DNA of 64,000 bases, taken from assembly GCA_019915135.1 (NCBI GenBank), contig JAHLMK010000007.1, positions 2,170,001 through 2,234,000 on the forward strand, written 5' to 3'. Of this stretch, positions 11,582 through 24,182 are shown one piece after another (position 1 is the first letter of the stretch; the number at the start of each line of letters is the position of its first letter). This stretch comes from Strobilurus pachycystidiatus (Eukaryota > Basidiomycota > Agaricomycetes > Agaricales > Physalacriaceae). Below the pieces are notes generated by a model. That model ran no database searches and had not been told where the DNA came from. It was given only the letters and a program-made list of their open reading frames with translations. The translations under genes and the position numbers were made by a program.

Positions 11582-11652
11582 TTCTCTCGCTAGTTCATAC
11601 TTCACAAACGCCCATGTTAAAATACATCGTCGTGTCATTGCTGCTACTCTGA

Positions 11653-12390
11653 TTAGACCAAGTCCGAAACTGGCTCTTCAGCGACAGTCTGGTACCAAAA
11701 GCCCTTTTCCGCCATGTGCGCTTGAAATTTTCCCTGCACTAACGAGATTGCTATGTCGCCGATGGAAGTGACGAGATAGTGAGAACGCTCGCGAAGGGCT
11801 GTCGCCGCCGTCAAGAGCCGGCCATCTCCCACGCGCTCCGTAACCTCTGTAATCAAACAATTCGACTTGTGAAGCCATCGCTGAGGTCCAGCCATAGCCT
11901 CTATCAAAGTCTTCTGTTGGCGCTCATCGTCGCCGGCGTGATCTGCGAGCAAGACGCATAACTTGTCAAGCCAAGCAGGCAAGTCGTCACCGATAGTTTC
12001 CTGTATTCGGCCCTCTAGACGGCCCAGTTTGCGCGACAGGTTTCGAGAAATGACCGCGTCCGGAAGTCTATTAGTATATGTGACCTTGTCAGAAAGGCTA
12101 GTCAATAGATTGGAGAGATAGATACACACGATGCTTCATAGTCCTCTGCTCCTTCAAATTTACTAGCTCTTCCCGCCTTTGTGCGCCCGTCGATGGCGCC
12201 TGGAAGCTTCTGGCGACGATATTTCTGTCTAGCCTTTTCGTTGAGGCGGCCCTTGTTGCTAGTGGCAATTGAATAGGGTACCAATTATCTATAGATATCC
12301 GTGCGCGTACCGTTCCCAGTAGTCACTCTTGGCCTTTCGAACGGCCCATTCACGGTCCTCGTCAGATATATATAGCTTCTTGCCAGCCAT
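11653..12390 (-). CDS. Small basic YWERN-type protein, copy 1
   Basis: It starts at 12390 (MAGKKLYISDEDREWAVR). A 52-nt intron falls after DYWE and inside the next Arg codon. Exon 2 continues NKGRLNEKARQKYRRQK, a strongly basic helical motif. A short second intron near 12100-12135 leads to a long helical C-terminal part (LGRLEGRIQETIGDDLPAWL ...). The gene at 45698 has an intron at exactly the same place (RWTE / Arg / NRDTHTRRLRDRARYRKRK). Function unknown; nucleic-acid binding is inferred from the basic motif. The second intron is unusually short, so the exact join is uncertain. Confidence 0.5.
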
Positions 12391-12754
12391 TGTGAGAATG
12401 TCCGGGGATTTCAGTGTCGCGAGAGGGAATGGTAGTGGCAATAGTGCTCCGGCGGATGGAGATCGAAAACAAGTGTCGACGATCTAATTGTAGTAACACG
12501 ATCGCCTTCGGAATGACATTTTCCCTAGATAAGTTTGACTTTTCTCGTCTGCCTCCCCGTTTCTCCGACATTTTGCGTGGGAGCTTATTGCGAAAACCTC
12601 GTGCTATAGTAAACATACGCTTTCATTGCTGACAGGTAAGGTCGCCGACCTGGAGGCTTGCCATGGTCGACCTAATTTTCCCTAGATAGAATGAATCTGA
12701 CTTCTTGTGATGGAGGGCGAGACCACAGTAACACCAGAGTGGCAGTGCTTTCGA
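12391..12754. other. Intergenic, no gene seen
   Basis: Apart from a short direct repeat (TTTTCCCTAGATA near 12521 and 12675) I find no feature I can support between the basic gene and the tRNA-like sequence. Confidence 0.4.
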
Positions 12755-12828
12755 GCCACGGTGGTGTAGCAGTAAAGCACGCCATGGTCTTCCATGGAGA
12801 CCCGAGGTTCGATTCCCGGTCTGTGGTC
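12755..12828 (+). tRNA. tRNA-like sequence (degenerate, possibly Gly-UCC-derived)
   Basis: The 74 nt fold partly as a tRNA. There is a 7-bp acceptor stem with two G-U pairs (GCCACGG with CTGTGGT), a D-arm (GTGT/GCAC), an A-box-like TGGTGTAGCAGT and a perfect B-box GGTTCGATTCC. A run of ten T follows at 12846-12855, a good Pol III terminator. The anticodon arm (CCATGGTCTTCCATGG) does not give a normal 5-bp stem with a 7-nt loop, and the T-stem has mismatches. It is therefore either a decayed tRNA or a tRNA-derived Pol III unit. Confidence 0.45.
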
Positions 12829-12845
12829 ATAAGATTGTGCACTTG

Positions 12846-12855
12846 TTTTTTTTTT
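12846..12855 (+). terminator. Pol III-type T-run
   Basis: Ten consecutive T lie 18 nt after the tRNA-like sequence, as expected for RNA polymerase III termination. Confidence 0.4.
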
Positions 12856-12967
12856 ATCTACCCAGATCTAACTCCACGTGGCCTCTCCAATAGAGTAACT
12901 TGGCGGTCACACAACTTTCCTCTTGCCCGCACCAATGCAAGAACAACTGAGCCGTCCTCCCCTTGTC

Positions 12968-13506
12968 TGTCACGAATTGCCTCTATTCTTCTCCCTCCAT
13001 CACGTGCTTCCCACTCTCGACACCGTCATATTCTCCCGTCTCTGCATCCACCTCGGCCTGGGCCTAGCTCACCTCTCTCTTTCATCCATCGTCTTGGCAT
13101 TGCCTAGACAGATCACAGGTTCCATCATGGGATGGGTGTCCAAATGCGGACCGTAGATTCCGGCCCGCTGAAGACTGCAAGTCAATGATGTCATTGCCAT
13201 ACGAGGCGAGGGCAGCCTTTCTCTGGACATCCATGACATCATTTACCCGGGTCCCTCTGCCAAATCTTCGCAAGTACTTCGGTTATGCTACCTTAGTCCG
13301 TACTCTGGATTCTCTGTATATATTCATGGACTCTCTAGTTAGTTCCGCAGTCTGTTCTCTTCGTCTACTCACTGCTCGGTCGCTCCTAGTACTGGTGTAG
13401 CTTGACACACTCCTCCTTCATATCTATCTCTATCTCTATCCCTTTCTCCTTGTCTCGTTCGTGTGACTTGGGTGGTTGCCTTAGTATTCGGGCACCAGTC
13501 TTGACA
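12968..13506 (+). repeat. chromovirus 5' LTR
   Basis: It starts TGTCACGAATTG and ends CAGTCTTGACA. It contains a TATA-like TGTATATATTC near 13315-13325 and is followed by the internal region at 13507. By eye I found no difference from the 3' LTR. Confidence 0.9.
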
Positions 13507-13551
13507 CTAGAACAGACTCTTCTACACCCACCTCACACCCTCGCTCGGCGC

Positions 13552-14850
13552 ATGCCCGCCGACCGCACAACCTCAGACCCCACACCTGCCTCTCAACCTC
13601 GTCCCACACGCCTTGTATTCAAGAAGACTGCAGCTGCCACTCCCCGTACGTTAACCCACCGCGAAGTCCTTTTTCACACTCTACCGGCTGCTATTAGGGC
13701 ACGTCATCGCGGAGATCACCGCAGTTTCTGGCGTGACACCGATACCGGTCCACGCACTCCTATCCTCCCATCATCGCCCGCTTCTCTGCAGAAGAAGCGC
13801 CTCCCACACCACCTCCCGGCGCCTACCTTCATCAGGGCAAGTACTTCCAGCTCGACGAAGAGTATCAACCCCAAGAAATCTTCTACGAGCCCGAAGACGA
13901 AGAATTCCCCGAATCTTGGCACTACCTCGAATCAGACGGAGAAAAGTACTACCTCGAACTAGAAGAGCACCAGGAGGCTAAAAGGCGTTTAGAAGAGCGC
14001 ACTCGAGCTGAGTTACAATTACCCGCACAGACCCCAAGCTCACCTGCACCTCGTACCCCAGTTCCCTCTGCTCCACCGTCTCCCGCCCCATCGGAACCAA
14101 CCTTCAACTCCGCTCCTACCTCCCCAGTTCCATCCCCAGTCCAGAACAATTCACCACCTGAATCCCAACCTCTTGCTTTAGACCCCGAACCCTCTGAACC
14201 ATCGACTCCCCCGTCTTCATCGTCATCTTCCTCTTCCAATCCCTCTCGGTCATCGTCTCCATCTTTTCCAGTTCACCCAGTCCCTCCTATCATGACTACT
14301 ATTCCCAGCGAGCGTGGAGCTAAGCTTGACGACTTCGTCGGCGACCGCGCCATATCCACTACATGGCTGGCCCAATACCGCAACCACATGCGGTTGAACA
14401 CCGCCCGCTATTCCACCGAGATTGAGAAGGTCTCGGTCTTCCTTTCCTACTTCAAGGGGCCTCTTGCCGGCAAATGGGCCGAAAGGCGCATGAAAGAGTA
14501 TGACGCCGATCAGGATGATAACACCATTCCAGCTGCCAACAAACGCTGGACCACGCAGGCATCCATCGTTGAGAAATTCAAAACCGACTACGCAGCTATT
14601 GATCCCATCACCGCCGCTCGCACCGCCATCGAGACCATTCGCCAGGAAAAGGACTTATCTTCAATTGATAAGTTCATCACTGCCTTTGATGGCTACGCTG
14701 ATGACTCCCAGTTTGACGAAAGCTCGTTACTCTACTTCTTCAAACGCGGCTTGAACCCCAGTCTCTTGGACCGAATCTGCATGTCCTACCCCATTCCCGA
14801 TACCCTTGACAAGTTCAAGACCCGCGCGGTTGAGATGCAGCACGCCTACA
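13552..14850 (+). pseudogene. chromovirus gag, frameshifted and truncated
   Basis: ATG at 13552 opens MPADRTTSDPTPASQPRPTR. The frame shifts between about 13735 and 13790 and continues as IARFSAEEAPPTPPPGAYLH through a Pro/Ser region. It then enters the gag core (KLDDFVGDRAISTTWLAQY, FLSYFKGPLAGKWAERRM, LLYFFKRGLNPSLLDRI). The frame runs into the terminal repeat of element A at 14849 and stops at 14885. Zinc knuckle and protease are absent. A ribosomal frameshift inside gag is unlikely, so I treat it as an indel. Confidence 0.7.
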
Positions 14851-15155
14851 TCAGGAAACACCCTATGGGATCCAAGTATTCATAAGCACATGTACCAGGA
14901 GCAGCAGTTTTAAAGCCGGCAAAGCACTTATAATCTCGCAAAGCACTCACAAGTGTATGAAAGTAGACAGCACTTGTACCATAACCTTGAGGCACTTGTA
15001 GACATGTTCAAGTACTACTAACCTTGCGTTTCACTACCATAAATCATAAAGTAAATTATAATTATCTGCCCAATTGCAATCACTTATAATCTTTCTAAAC
15101 TACTTATGTGCTCATGTAAGTACCAACTGGTAATACTAACACTTAAATTCATTTT

Positions 15156-18100
15156 CTAAGCTAGATAAATACTCTGATATGTATAGATACTGAGCCAATT
15201 ATTAAGTAGAAAATGTGAACAAGTATCTAAGACCGATGATTTACTAATAGGAATGTCCCAATCGTCTGTTGTACACTTTGAAAAGTCTGGAGTCAAATGA
15301 GCACTCTGGCGAATGTTAAGTAATGAAACAATAGACCACGCTGGAGATTTGCCATCTGGTGTATATGCCTTTGATATAGACGGTATTTTATGAGTCCGTA
15401 GAGCCTTGGGAGTAAGAATAGGCTTTGTATACCACTCAATATATGCTAACGGCTCCTTGGGCCAATGTGCGGGAGTCAGAAGCTGGACACCATGCATTTC
15501 AAGATGCGTTGGGAATTTGAAGATAACCCGAACACGTCCAATACGTGTTCCTTGTAGCCCAGTACTCTCCGCATCATCTCCAGTGAGTACAACAACTGTA
15601 TCAAAGCGTCCTCCTTCAAGTGGCGACGCTTTAACTGCATCACAAATCTCAAAGTCATCCGTCAAGCCTTCACGTGAAAATTTAAACGAATAATAAACAT
15701 CAAGGCCCAGAAATGGAAGCGACGGATAGACCTGAGCCTTCTGCCCGAGTTTCTCCTTGCCGACAGTGTTGAGATACAGCAAAAGATGAGAGGGAAACAG
15801 GGGGACTCCGTGCTGCTTGGCAATGCGTAAGAGAGGTTTATTTGAAATGGTTGGGTGTAACGGGAGCGTAATGCGATTCTTGGATGATGCAGCAGTGACA
15901 AGGGGAGGTGCTGAGGACGGAGGTGGGGCAGCTGAGGATTTTGGCGCTACAATCAGAATAGTAAGTGACACTGAGTTCATACAAGTGCAAGGAGCTTACC
16001 CAGTTGCTGCTGGATCCATTTGGTATACTTGTCAAACACATGTACATTCTCCTTGCGAAGCACCCATGTTGTCATCTGCGGGTACTCGTCACGTTTATTA
16101 GACGCACGCCAGCCGTGTTTCGCAAAGTCAATGTGAAGGCGTTCAAACATCTCAGTGTTGAAATTGTTGGTTGCCCCGAACAACCGAATAGACTGAACGT
16201 AATGTCGGAGAGAATGCATTTTAGGGAAATTGAAGTGTTCACGAAGGCCGACATGAATGAAGTAGGATTTACTAGCATGCCACGTTTGAAGTGCGGTGTC
16301 CATATAACCAAGAGTGTCGTCGTCATGTGTAGAGTATTGTGCAAGATAAATAAAATCAAGAATTGCCCGACACGCAGTGATGCCACGGTCAGGAATAGCC
16401 GAGCCAACCAAGCAAGCAAGAAGAATTTTGCCCATATTCTTTCGCTCAGTCCCACTGATTTGCGAAAGCGCACTGATGCCATTTTTGAAGTGGCGCAGGC
16501 CAAGACCAGGAGGAAGACAACGAAGACGACGGTCAAATTCTTCTTCCGTCATCAAAGTTTGACACCACTCGATGAGGTGGCGCAGGACACCCTGATACAA
16601 CTGATGAAGGACGTCTGGCGTCGTGCTGAGGTGAATGTTGGTATGAGGAAGGTGTTCCCAGAAGGGATGAGGAACGTGGCCAGAGACATTCTCTGCCATA
16701 CACTTTTCAAAATATGCAGACGGAGTGGTGGTGGAATCTTTTGCATCAGACATTACACCAAGAGTCCAAACAGGTGTCCGCATTGCATCCGGGCCCTTTT
16801 CACCCAGAACGTCCTGTCGACACCGGCATTTAGGACATGTCCCATTCTTTGCACAGGTAACAAGGCACTGCTCTGGGTAGTCCGCAACATAACTGGCAAG
16901 CACGGGATGAACACAACGGACGGCTCCGTCGCCACTTGTCATTTCGACACCCTTCTCCCCAGCTTCCTTCAGAGGAGCAAAGATCTCCGACATCGCAGCG
17001 TGGAAGAGGCGTTGGTACCGTGACCCCATGGTTGTTTTAGACAGTTTGCCGCGATTCATCTTGTCAACAGGGAGATACACAACAAGAATGCATGCTAGTT
17101 GGGACGGCTTGCGACGAAGGTGACTCGGAATGTTTCCTAGTGTAAGGTATACAGGATACGCCTGGCGAGAGCCCGAAAACTGTGTAAGTTGTGTTTTATC
17201 GGTAGAGACAATGAGTGGCGCAAGCGTGTGGCCGACGGGCAGTTTGTCCTGTGAAATGAGGTTTAATTAAAAAAATGTTGATTGCGAGGGCATCAGAACT
17301 TACTTGTATGTATTGCCACCATTTCCCAGTCCACATCTCATTGAAGAGGCGACGATCGAGGGACTCATCACTGAACAGACTGCTTGGTTTGTACACCAGG
17401 TGTTCAGCTAACTCGGGATCGCCCCAGAGAGAACGAATGGATTCAATAATATCACGATGACGGAGAGTGAACTTTTCGTCCGGGCGATCAGGGAATGAAA
17501 GGGTTTTCACTTTCCAGTCGCCTGCCCGACGTGGGATAGAATCAACGACCTTGTGCAGACCACGTGTGTTGTTGTAGGAAAGGCCAAGCTTCTCCTTAAC
17601 CTAGTAGGAATTCAATGAGTATGTTTGCGGGCAGTCAGTCGTTGTAAGTACATACCCCGGGGATGTTCAATAGGGCGTTGAAGGCGTTGTGCCCAATTCC
17701 CTCCTCCACCATCCACTGTGCCACTCGCCAGTCCAATTCGGAGGCAAAGGGCCTGTACCATTGCCCGTCGCTTAGATCGGGAGCACCAGTACCATCCATG
17801 ACGACGTCACTCTGGGGAACCTGTGTCCCAAAAAGCGCTGCCCACTGCTCGTGCACCGTCTGGGACATTCGAATAACGACGCCGGCAGTAGCATCGGGAA
17901 CAGACACTCGGTCTGCGATGGAGTCGTCATCATCGAGGTAACGCGCCCGCCCGCCAAGCATGGTGTTGAGCCGAATCCGCTGCGTTGACGGTCCCGGACC
18001 AGCCTGACCAAGTGCAGAGTCGTCGATGGCCTCAAACACCTGATTGGCTTCGGCGTTCTCCATCCACTCGCGAAAGACTTCGCCCGCATCCTCATCTTCG

Positions 18101-18462
18101 TCTATGTCCGCGTCCTCGGTCTCAGCAATGTCTCCGACACCGTCGTCAGCATCAATGTCTCCAGCCTCCTCGACTTGCTCATCCTCATGCTCAACGCTCT
18201 CCACAGGATCGTCGTCCTCCAGCCAATGCGAGGGTCCGGCATCATCTATCTCAGCAGGATCTACGCGAGAAGAGCTTGCCTCAAACGTGACTTCGGGGTG
18301 GATGGGCGCAGTGGTATCGGCAAGGTGGGCAGGGGATTTGCTGTACGAAATCCACCACTTACACGACACGGCCTGGCGCAGATGACTCCGCATAGCCTGA
18401 TTTGTGCTGAAGGTGCGCGTGCAGTCAGGTTGTTCACACCTGAAAATGGGAGGGGCAGGCAT
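15156..18462 (-). CDS. Plavaka-family (CACTA/EnSpm-like) transposase
   Basis: It starts at 18462 with a C2H2 finger (FRCEQPDCTRTFSTNQAMRS), followed by an acidic region. Introns lie near 17600-17655, 17250-17305 and 15961-16010, all with good GT/AG ends. Family motifs appear in order: LIVSTDKTQLTQFSGSRQAY (first catalytic Asp), GDGAVRCVHPVLASYVADYP (second Asp), CPKCRC, and FGATNNFNTEMFERLHIDFA with KHGWRASNKRDEYPQMT (Glu region). The C-terminus has RVRVIFKFP and PLAYIEWYTKP. About 1000 residues with no visible lesion, so it may be active. It would cut and paste DNA through the GGAAACACC-type termini around it; that pairing is inferred. Confidence 0.85.
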
Positions 18463-19550
18463 AGTGGGCGACTGGTGCGGGATTGGGAGGCTGCACAAAT
18501 ATTATCAGTATGGATCTTGGGCTGCAATAAATTTACTAACCTTGCGGGGACGCGTTGCTCAACACGGCGAGTCTGTGGAACGACGCAAATGGCGTCAAGG
18601 TCGGGGCAAACCGTTGGTCTGTCAAAATTAATTAGTACAAGTCCGAAAACAAACACCGACCACGACGGAGGGCGCGGCAAACGGCGGAGGTGAGGTACAT
18701 ACCTGGCGGGGGTGCTATACGCAACGGAAATGTGGTGCACCTCGAGAGGAGAGACTGTCGGTCTGTCAAAAAGAGTTAGTAGAAGTCCAAAAACACCAGC
18801 CGGACGCGACGGCGGGCGCTCAAAAAGGTAGGGAAAAAGTACATACTCGGCGGCGTCGCTATGCGCAACAGAGATGTCGTGAGCTCCAAGAAGAGATACT
18901 TGCGCTAGGCAGAGTACCACAAATACGATAGCCACCACAAGAACTAGTCTGAGTGGTGTGGAACGCCCGCAAGAACTAGTCTGAGCGAGGTGGGGGCGAG
19001 ATCCGAGTCGTTGTGGGGCACGGAGCATATGAGTGAGCAGGCTGGAAGGGAGTCGGGCAGGTCTGTGCAAGGCAGACAGAGGGGCGACGGACTTGGGCCA
19101 AAATTGGGCACATGGTCCGTGCGCAGGGCGGAGTTTGAAGTTTTCAAACTCCCTGGGGGGGCAACCACGCCTATCTCGATCTCATCCATCTCTCCCATCA
19201 GCAGCCCGCCTCCTCAACACCGTCTCTCAGCGCCCGATCGACGCACAGGAGCACGCCGCCGTCGTCGTCTGCGAGTCCGCAGACGATATTTATTGGTGCG
19301 TTTTTTTTATCGATCTGATTTTCATGCTAACAATTTCATTGCCACCACAGCAGTCGCCCAACTCCCGTCGCCCACTCGCTTCAATCGTTCTCTGCACGAC
19401 GACCAAGCGTCCCGTGCCCGCCATACCGCGCAACAAGACCTAGCGTCTGTTGCTGCTCCGTCCCGCCCGATCTCAGCCTAGTGCTTGATCGTTCATCCTC
19501 TTCGCACTCTCACACCGTTCCTGTCCCAGTTTCGCAAGTGTGCGCCTCCG
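18463..19550. other. Intergenic between divergent genes, with internal tandem repeats
   Basis: This is the 5' region of the Plavaka gene (minus) and of the gene starting at 19551 (plus). The stretch 18600-18900 is a tandem repeat. Another open stretch with splice sites (19140-19480) may hold a 5' exon of the plus-strand gene, but I could not join it with confidence. Confidence 0.4.
18605..18900. repeat. Diverged tandem repeat of about 120-130 bp
   Basis: Two to three diverged units share GGTCTGTCAAAA, AGTCC.AAAAACA, GGCGGGCG/GGGCGC and GTACATAC. On the minus strand the repeated GTATGTAC looks like a splice donor, so this could be a duplicated exon-intron unit in the Plavaka 5' leader. Confidence 0.5.
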
Positions 19551-21863
19551 ATGTCCAATCACAACGTCAAATCTTACGAAGGCCGCGTCGGGCGTGTGTT
19601 CGAGGCCGACGGCGTTTTCGCCACCTCACCAAATGTCAAATACGTCCCCGCCGACCTCCTGCTGGGAATCAGACGTGTTCACCAGCGCCGAAACGGTCAC
19701 TTTGGACAGGATGACCCGCTGTTCCACCCGCAGTACTTCGACGTTCGTGTACCCCATCTTTGCTGCATCTCTCATCGCGACATTGAAGTTGCCCAGTCGT
19801 TTGCCTTCTGGACAACTCCCAGCGAGGCGTTCGACTGGGAATGCTTGCCTGATACCAACCTTGGGCGATTTCGAGACGCTGTCATCGATAACATGCATGC
19901 AGCCTGCGTCTATATCCTCAAGGTCATCGACACCACTTTCCTCAAGTCGCCCAACAAGGAGCTCAGCAAGGACCGCGTTCTCTGTACCCTCCGACACAAG
20001 CTAAAATACTATCTGCCGCGTCTCACCCTTGTTTCAACATTTCCTGAGGCGCTCGTTGTTTATCGGCACATCGGACGACTGGCTTTGGAGCTTCATGGCC
20101 GTGCTCTGTGGCTGACCGTTGCGCGCAATCGTTACAAGGCTCTGGGAGAGTATCGTCGACAACCAACCGACACAGTCATGCGTGTTCTCGGGGCGCTCAC
20201 TTGGGATTTTGAAGTTGCAGAGAATCTATATCGCGTGCGTATCTTTCTCATTGATTCTTGACATTCTATTGACATTTGTCGCAGTCTGGCGTTCCCGTTT
20301 GGTTGATTCGCCCTGTTGCTCGGAAGGCACATCTCTTTTGCGACATGTGGCTCCCGTCCGACGAACCGCCGCCGCCGCCAAAGTGGGCAGTGAAAGGGGA
20401 ATGGGACGAGGCTACCCCTGCGCACCCCACCATCTGGTCCGGCGAGTCGTGCAATATCATCTCGCGGTATACGGCCATGCACGACCACATCCTTCAATCC
20501 ATCTGTTCTTATGCATCCACTGCTGCACCCTCCACCAATCCTCTTGTTCCATCTTCTGCATCTTCGACGCGGAAGATCCCGTTTTCCGAGTACCTGCAGC
20601 GGCGCCCTCCTCCCCAGCCGGTCTCACAATCAACCAACGTTCCTACCGCCGCCGCCGCATCATCTTCGGAGCGGGTACGCCCAACGCAAGCCCATAATCA
20701 GCGCGGTCGTCATCAACCATGTAAGTGTCTTGTTGTTTCGGTCAGCTTGTTCACTAATTGTTTCTGGCAGATGCGTTGTCTGCCTCCAAAACCCCCAATG
20801 CTCCCCGTCAACAGGCCCGCAACAAATTTTTCGACGTGGACACTCCAATGATGCCGAGAAGTATCTCTGCATGGGCTGCCGCTGCGTCCGCTGCCAATGC
20901 GGCTTGCCTCATCAGTCAAAATAACCGACCGCAAGAAGGGGCTCTCCCTGGTTATGCTCTCCCCGAGGCCAATGGCATCGTCAGTGCCGCCCGCGAAGAT
21001 GTCCGCGCCGCTCAACTCTGCTGGCTGGTTCGACATTGGGACCTCCTCATCTACCGTATGACAGCATCGCAAGTCGAGGTCTTTCCTCAAAAGGAATGGC
21101 ATGCTATCTTGACGATGGAAACCCACGGCCGGACAAACAACACGTTGGACTCGAAGGCGGCGACAAGACGCGACAAAATGCGTTCTCGGCTCATGGACTG
21201 CCTTGCTAAAGGCCGTAAAGAAGTAAGTCCTCCTCAATGCTCATCCGGCCGTAACTGAGGCTGATTGTATCTCAGGGGAGATTCGACTGGGTCAACCTTG
21301 AAAGTGCGCCCACCCAATGGCACGGACAATTCGTCAATCTTTCCACTCCGCTCAATTCCTCCGTTGTTCGCCCGATCCTATGGGAGTTGACCGAGATCAA
21401 TTTCCGTGTGGAACTCCTACGCCTCGATGGTCTCATGTACGAGCTGAAGGCCGTGGAGGATGATGCCGAGAACTGTGATTCCGGGTGGGACGATCTTGAC
21501 GCCTCAACTTGGTCGGATCGTGAGGCAGCAATTATGTCAGTCATACCTCACTTCGGTGGGAGCCTCATTCCGGACCATGAACTAGGATACGACGTCGGAT
21601 TCGCCTCTTCGGATCTACGTGAGCGTGCACATGCCATGCTAGCCTTGTTCCGTATCATGCTTGGGTGGAATGTGACTCATAACTCGATGTCCAAGGATGG
21701 CTGGCGAGAGGCGCACAAATTGTTTGAGATGACGCGCGACTCTGACCAAGACATCCCGGAGCGCGATTTAGAGCATGCCGAGTTTCAGGTTGTGTACTGG
21801 TACATTGACGTTTTTACAGATGTGTTCAATCGCCCGCCATCGCTCCCTCATCATCGTTTCTAG
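19551..21863 (+). CDS. Hypothetical multi-exon protein, passenger of element A
   Basis: ATG at 19551 opens MSNHNVKSYEGRVGRVFEAD. Introns lie near 20236-20284, 20721-20769 and 21223-21276. The protein of about 700 residues has a folded N-terminal half (VPADLLLGIRRVHQRRNG, LTWDFEVAENLYR), the motif SGVPVWLIRPVARKAHLF, a Pro/Ser linker, and a C-terminal part ending FTDVFNRPPSLPHHRF. I do not recognise a named domain. It is probably a second gene of the element, but it could be a captured host gene. Confidence 0.65.
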
Positions 21864-22186
21864 TACTGTACTCCACGGACATTTTCTTTCAATATTTTTT
21901 TGGACTTCTTAAAATCTCATCCGCTATACCTACCTGACCCGCCGCCCCGCTCAATATCATTTTGATTGTATCTTGCACGAATTGGGGTGGTTGGCCAGAA
22001 AGGGCAAGTTGGACTGGTCCGTGCACATTGGTCCGTGCGTGAGACTGATCTTACAGGGCAGGCGGGACCCTGTTGCCCGTTATATATAAGCCGTCGGTGA
22101 GTCCTCATTCTCTCATTTCTTTTTTCCCCCATTCTTTCTCTGTTTTTCTCCCCGCCATCTATATCCGCTCTCGCCATCGTCCTGTC
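21864..22186. promoter_or_regulatory. Intergenic with TATA box for the gene at 22187
   Basis: TTATATATAAG at 22080-22090 lies about 100 bp upstream of the ATG at 22187 and is a good TATA box. The rest is the 3' end of the previous gene and a pyrimidine-rich leader (22100-22180). Confidence 0.55.
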
Positions 22187-23806
22187 ATGCCCGCAGCCCA
22201 GCGCCCGGGCCCCAAGTCTGTCGTGACCAAGCGTCCGGCGGGAACGAGGTCGTCGTCTTCGTCGTCGGAAGGTACCAAGAGTACGTCCGAGAAGGCTCCC
22301 TCCGCTACTGCGCTTCGCCGTACCGCGAACCAGAAGGCGGCAGAAAAGGCCGCGCGCGCTGAAGGTTCGAAGGCAGCTTACCACCTTGAATAAATGACTA
22401 ATACTCGTTTAGCTATACGCCAGCGCAACGCCGCTCTGCAAGAGGAAGATGCCGATGAGGCTCTTATCACGGCTGGATATGTGGAGCCCGCTGCCGTCGA
22501 CAACGATGACGAGGACGACCAGGGTGGCGCACTTCCACCCTCTGACTTTGACGAGCCGGACGAGCTTCCGGTCGCCTCCAGTGATCCCATCGAGGACGAC
22601 GATTCGTCTGACGCTTTGGTGAGTTGCTCGTCCCCGCAGATGCCAAATATTTTATTGAACATTTCTAATCCAGCTCATGTCGTCGGATGCGGATCCGTTT
22701 ACTACGCCGCAGAGACCCCGTAAGCGCGCCGCTCGGGATGATGGTGATGATGATGACGGCCGTGGCCCTGCCAAGAAGGGTAAGGTCACGTCCAACATGA
22801 TTTCGCCTGCATCGCTGCGTCTCGGCGTTAAGGGCAAGAAGGCTCTTGTTGTCGAGTTGGCCACCGAAGAGCCGTATCCCGGAATCCTGGAGCGGGTTGG
22901 TCAGGTTGAGCGTACCATGGAGAAAATTGCCAAACGACCCGATGCCGAGCAGGAAGACAAGGCAACGTGGGCCCGTCTTCTCAAGAATCCTGCGAAGATG
23001 CAGCTCTTGGTCCAATATGTGAGTTACCAATCGTGTTGTAGTTGATGTTACTCATATTGTTAGGTCATGTATTCGCGATTTGCGTTCTTCAATTCCCTCA
23101 TCACCATTGCCCGCCGTCTCATTGCTGGTCTGGGTATCCCTAGATCTATGCTGCCTGCCGAGATTGTTGAAGTGGTGACTTGGCTCTTGAAGTCAGAGGC
23201 TTGGAAGTTTGCTGGTCTTGACATTGTTGTAAGTGTTTTTCCATTATTCATCCTACGTTCACGTCTCATTTTCATAGAATCGCACATCCAACAAGTTGAA
23301 ACCGTTTGGAGCAGCCTTCTTCGAGGCTGTCCCTCGTGTCATGTTCATGGAGGGCCGTGGGAAAGCAAATTCGGAGATGTTTAGGCTCTTGATTGAGCTT
23401 CAATCACTGCCCACTGTGTTTATGGCGTTGTCCATGACAGCTGTAAGTGTAAATTTCTTTTAACTGTGATATATCATCTAATGTTTCGACCAGATCGAGC
23501 ATGCTCTCACAGAGTGGCGTGATGGCACCATTCGTCGGGCTGACTTCAAAGAGGACAACTCTGTCAGATACTTTTATCACCTAGCTGGAGTTCAACATGT
23601 TGAGAAGGAGGCCCCAGGGTACATGCTCAAGCTTCAGACAGGATTGTTCAAGTCCATGCTGTGAGTTTTGTCTATATCACATCGTGATCATCACTGATCT
23701 TATGGTTGTTAGTGTTCACACTAACAAGACCTTTCTTCTTGAGACTGCTGTCTCAGATACTATGGCCAACCTGGATTTCGCTGCCCTTGAGGCCTCTGCT
23801 ACTTAG
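22187..23806 (+). CDS. DUF6532-like basidiomycete protein
   Basis: At least seven exons with short introns (near 22365-22410, 22620-22675, 23020-23065, 23230-23278, 23441-23494 and 23660-23712). The N-terminus is basic and Ser-rich and is followed by an acidic segment and a basic patch (RKRAARDDGDDDDG). The C-terminal half has the DUF6532-type pattern: LPTVFMALSMTA, then HALTEWRDGT, F...YFYHLAGVQHVE and a short tail. DUF6532 genes are expanded in agaricomycetes and have no known biochemical function. It is the second plus-strand passenger of element A. Confidence 0.6.
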
Positions 23807-24182
23807 ACAAGTGTCTCTCTCAATCATTGCATCTACTTACTACTCATCTAATCCTGCACCTTCACTGTCCTTTTTGCACCACTCCCATCAGGAAACGCCT
23901 TATGGGATCCAAGTATTCATAAGCACATGTATCAGAAGCAGTGGTTTTAAAGCCGTCAAAGTACTTATAACTGCTCAAATCATTTCAAAGTGTATTGAAG
24001 CAGGTGTCACCTGTACAACTAGCTTCAAGTGCTTGAACGCATCTGAAAATGCTATCAAACAAGTGTGAATTCTCAATTAACTTTAGAACGTATCAATTCA
24101 TGAGCTTTCTTGCCACTTATATTAAAGTCCTTGCAAATACTTCCAACTATGTAAAAGTATCTGAAAGAAAGTTCACATCCCA

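Noticed and set aside
12755..12828. Functional tRNA-Gly(UCC) or tRNA-Lys gene
   Set aside because: The anticodon stem and T-stem do not pair properly, so I only call it tRNA-like.
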